From Acidimicrobiia bacterium (lineage in GTDB: Bacteria > Actinomycetota > Acidimicrobiia > Spongiisociales > Spongiisociaceae), in contig VXMM01000030.1 in NCBI GenBank assembly GCA_009841105.1, positions 51,929 to 90,986 of the forward strand: DNA of 39,058 nucleotides. The letters are read 5' to 3'. Below are positions 37,506-39,058 of this stretch, piece after piece; the first letter of the stretch is position 1; each line of letters starts with the position of its first letter. A model generated the notes under the pieces. The model was not told the origin of the DNA. It did not search any database and saw only the letters and a list, made by a program, of their open reading frames with translations. A program made the translations under genes and the position numbers.

Positions 37506-39058
37506 CTACATACCGGACGGATGCACGCCGAACAGCGTCATGCCCAGCGTCTGAGGCATCTGGTAACCGGCCACCGACTTGTGCCAAGCATGGGCTATGG
37601 GCTGGAACAGGATCGGAACCGCACCGGCCTCGGTGACGAGGATCTCGTTGGCCGCCGCGTACAGATCGTTCTGCTTGTCGAAGTCCGGCTCCTCCAGGGC
37701 CTGGTCGAGCAGGTCGTTCAGCGTCGACGGCACGTTCTCCGTGGCGAAGCTGGCGTTCTCGGCCCAGCCGCCCCACCAGCCGCGGAACAGGTTGTCCGGG
37801 TCGTAGGTGAACACCTCGAAACCGATGGTGGCTACCCAGGCGTCGTACCGCGCCGGACCGCCGTCTTCAGGCCGCATGATGTCGGACACCCAGCGGGCGT
37901 CGATCGAGTCCACCAGCAACAGCGGGTCGAAACCGCCCTGCTGCATCGTCTGGGCGAGCAGGGGCGCCTGCGGGTAGACGTACGCCCACTCCACAACACC
38001 GAGCTGGAACTGCACCGGCGCGCCGTCCGGGTCATAGCCGGCTTCCCTCAGCAGGGCCTTCGACTTCTCGGGGTCGAAGTTGTACTGCATCTGCGGCTCC
38101 CTGAACCGGTCGCTCTCCGGCGGGAGCGGCGAGCGGGCGATCCGACCTTCGCCGGCCAAGCCGATCTCGATCAACTGCGGCGCGTCGATGGAGTACATCA
38201 CCGCCTGACGCACCAACTGGTTGTCGAAGGGGGGCTTGGTCGTGTTGAAGAAGATCATCTCGAGGAACGTGGTCTCGCGTGCAACACCCAACTCGAGGTT
38301 TGGCGAATCCTCGATAGCCCGGTAGAGCTGCGGAGACACGCCGTCCAGGATCTGCACCTGGCCGGCCTCGGCCTGGGCGATCCGGCCCGACAGTTCGGGG
38401 ATCACCAGGTAGGTGATGTCCTTGGCCGCCAGGGGCTGGGGACCCTCGTATCCGTCGTACCGCTTGAACGTGTTGATCTCGGTGTCGAACGGACCGTCGA
38501 TCATCATCGAACCTGATGAAGGAGTCGGAGCGAACGAGTACTCCTCGCCGCCCATCGCCTCCACTACCGCCTCCGGATAGGCATTGATGCCGGAGATCCG
38601 CTGGAACAGCACGTCCTCGGGCATCCGCTGGGTGAGCTTTATCTCGAGCTCGTCATCGGCCAGGACGTTGACTGACTCGATGAAGGAGATGTACGACGTG
38701 AACGGCGATCCCAACTCCTTCTCCGGGGCGAGCCGGGAGAATCCGTACGCGATGTCCGAGGCCTTGATCGGCGTGCCGTCCGTGAACGTCCGGTCCGTCC
38801 TTATCGGCACGTGATACGTGGTGGCGTCGACCTGATGGGGCATCTCGGCCGCCAAGCCCGGAATCAGTGACCGGTCGGGCAGCTTGATCAACAGACCCTC
38901 GAAGGTGTGCTGGCCCGAAGCGAGCGCGCCACCGGTGGTCCGGTTGTTGTCGAGCGATATCCAACCACCCACCTGCGACAGCGTGATGCTCTCGAACTCC
39001 GCAGGAGCCTCTTCCATCATTGCCGTAGTTGTGGTCTCCTCCGCCATGGCCTCCGTGG
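37506..39058 (-). CDS. ABC importer family 5 substrate-binding protein, 5' end beyond window
   Basis: This is the extracellular solute-binding protein of the peptide/nickel importer class (SBP_bac_5). At least 516 residues are present, and the frame continues past the right edge (TEAMAEETTTTAMM), so the signal peptide or lipobox is not seen. The Thr/Glu/Met-rich start is a linker as found after the lipid-bearing cysteine in actinobacterial lipoproteins. Family marks are HVPIRTDRTFTDGTPIKASDIAYGFSRL, LVRQAVMYSIDAPQLIEIGLAGEGRIARSPLPP, YNFDPEKSKALLREAGYDPDG and DLYAAANEILVTEAGAVPILFQPIAHAW near the C-terminus. It is the first gene of the importer operon in the window. The ligand could be a peptide or another solute; sequence does not say. 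Confidence 0.92.
   Translation of the reverse strand, partial: TEAMAEETTTTAMMEEAPAEFESITLSQVGGWISLDNNRTTGGALASGQHTFEGLLIKLPDRSLIPGLAAEMPHQVDATTYHVPIRTDRTFTDGTPIKASDIAYGFSRLAPEKELGSPFTSYISFIESVNVLADDELEIKLTQRMPEDVLFQRISGINAYPEAVVEAMGGEEYSFAPTPSSGSMMIDGPFDTEINTFKRYDGYEGPQPLAAKDITYLVIPELSGRIAQAEAGQVQILDGVSPQLYRAIEDSPNLELGVARETTFLEMIFFNTTKPPFDNQLVRQAVMYSIDAPQLIEIGLAGEGRIARSPLPPESDRFREPQMQYNFDPEKSKALLREAGYDPDGAPVQFQLGVVEWAYVYPQAPLLAQTMQQGGFDPLLLVDSIDARWVSDIMRPEDGGPARYDAWVATIGFEVFTYDPDNLFRGWWGGWAENASFATENVPSTLNDLLDQALEEPDFDKQNDLYAAANEILVTEAGAVPILFQPIAHAWHKSVAGYQMPQTLGMTLFGVHPSGM

Overview
The window is high-GC DNA packed with bacterial genes on both strands, with no gene-free stretch over 300 bases. 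It looks like an actinobacterium and most resembles the Acidimicrobiia. I infer this from the GC-rich codon use, several probable leaderless starts (a TAnnnT box 6-7 bases before the start codon), and an S-layer-homology repeat of the type 'DPLRFCP..PVTRGQMATFLARA'. No rRNA, tRNA, phage, insertion sequence or CRISPR array is visible. The left end looks like a poor-quality contig end. The right end cuts through a substrate-binding protein gene.

Layout. (1) 1-4685: three amidohydrolase-superfamily enzymes, interrupted by a MazF-type toxin-antitoxin pair with its own operator. (2) 4758-9407: a glutamine-synthetase-like ligase faces away from a tight operon of class III aminotransferase, threonine-dehydratase-like PLP enzyme and aspartate-dehydrogenase-like reductase. 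(3) 9439-12496: a phytanoyl-CoA-dioxygenase-family oxygenase, an MFS transporter, and a GNAT acetyltransferase preceded by a possible 11-codon leader peptide. (4) 12521-16411: a secreted SLH plus 14-repeat beta-propeller protein lies between a broken 3' remnant of an SMP-30/gluconolactonase gene and an intact SMP-30 gene. (5) 16478-21430: an MDR reductase, a DAO-type FAD oxidase and a threonine-synthase-like PLP enzyme, divergent from a D-threonine-aldolase/DSD1-type enzyme. (6) 21499-26247: an HtrA-like membrane protease, a KBL/BioF-type enzyme and a CocE-type hydrolase. (7) 26371-27150: a lower-GC NYN-domain nuclease gene with an elaborate leader. (8) 27207-30381: a dimethylformamidase-like large subunit after a TIGR04255-type protein. 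(9) 30483-32325: an SDR and a phosphotriesterase homologue. (10) 32388-39058: a peptide/nickel-type ABC importer operon ending in an MDR dehydrogenase.

How it may work together. The window is rich in scavenging enzymes (amidohydrolases, amidase-like, esterase and lactonase families, an importer) and in PLP enzymes of glycine, threonine and hydroxy-amino-acid chemistry. Four enzymes (aminotransferase, dehydratase, iminosuccinate/aspartate reductase, DSD1-type aldolase) match by family the four steps of the beta-hydroxyaspartate cycle, but the reductase belongs to a different family from the known one. This is the most testable metabolic hypothesis here. The most distinctive structures are the propeller gene flanked by SMP-30 3' ends and the NYN gene with its stacked leader signals.
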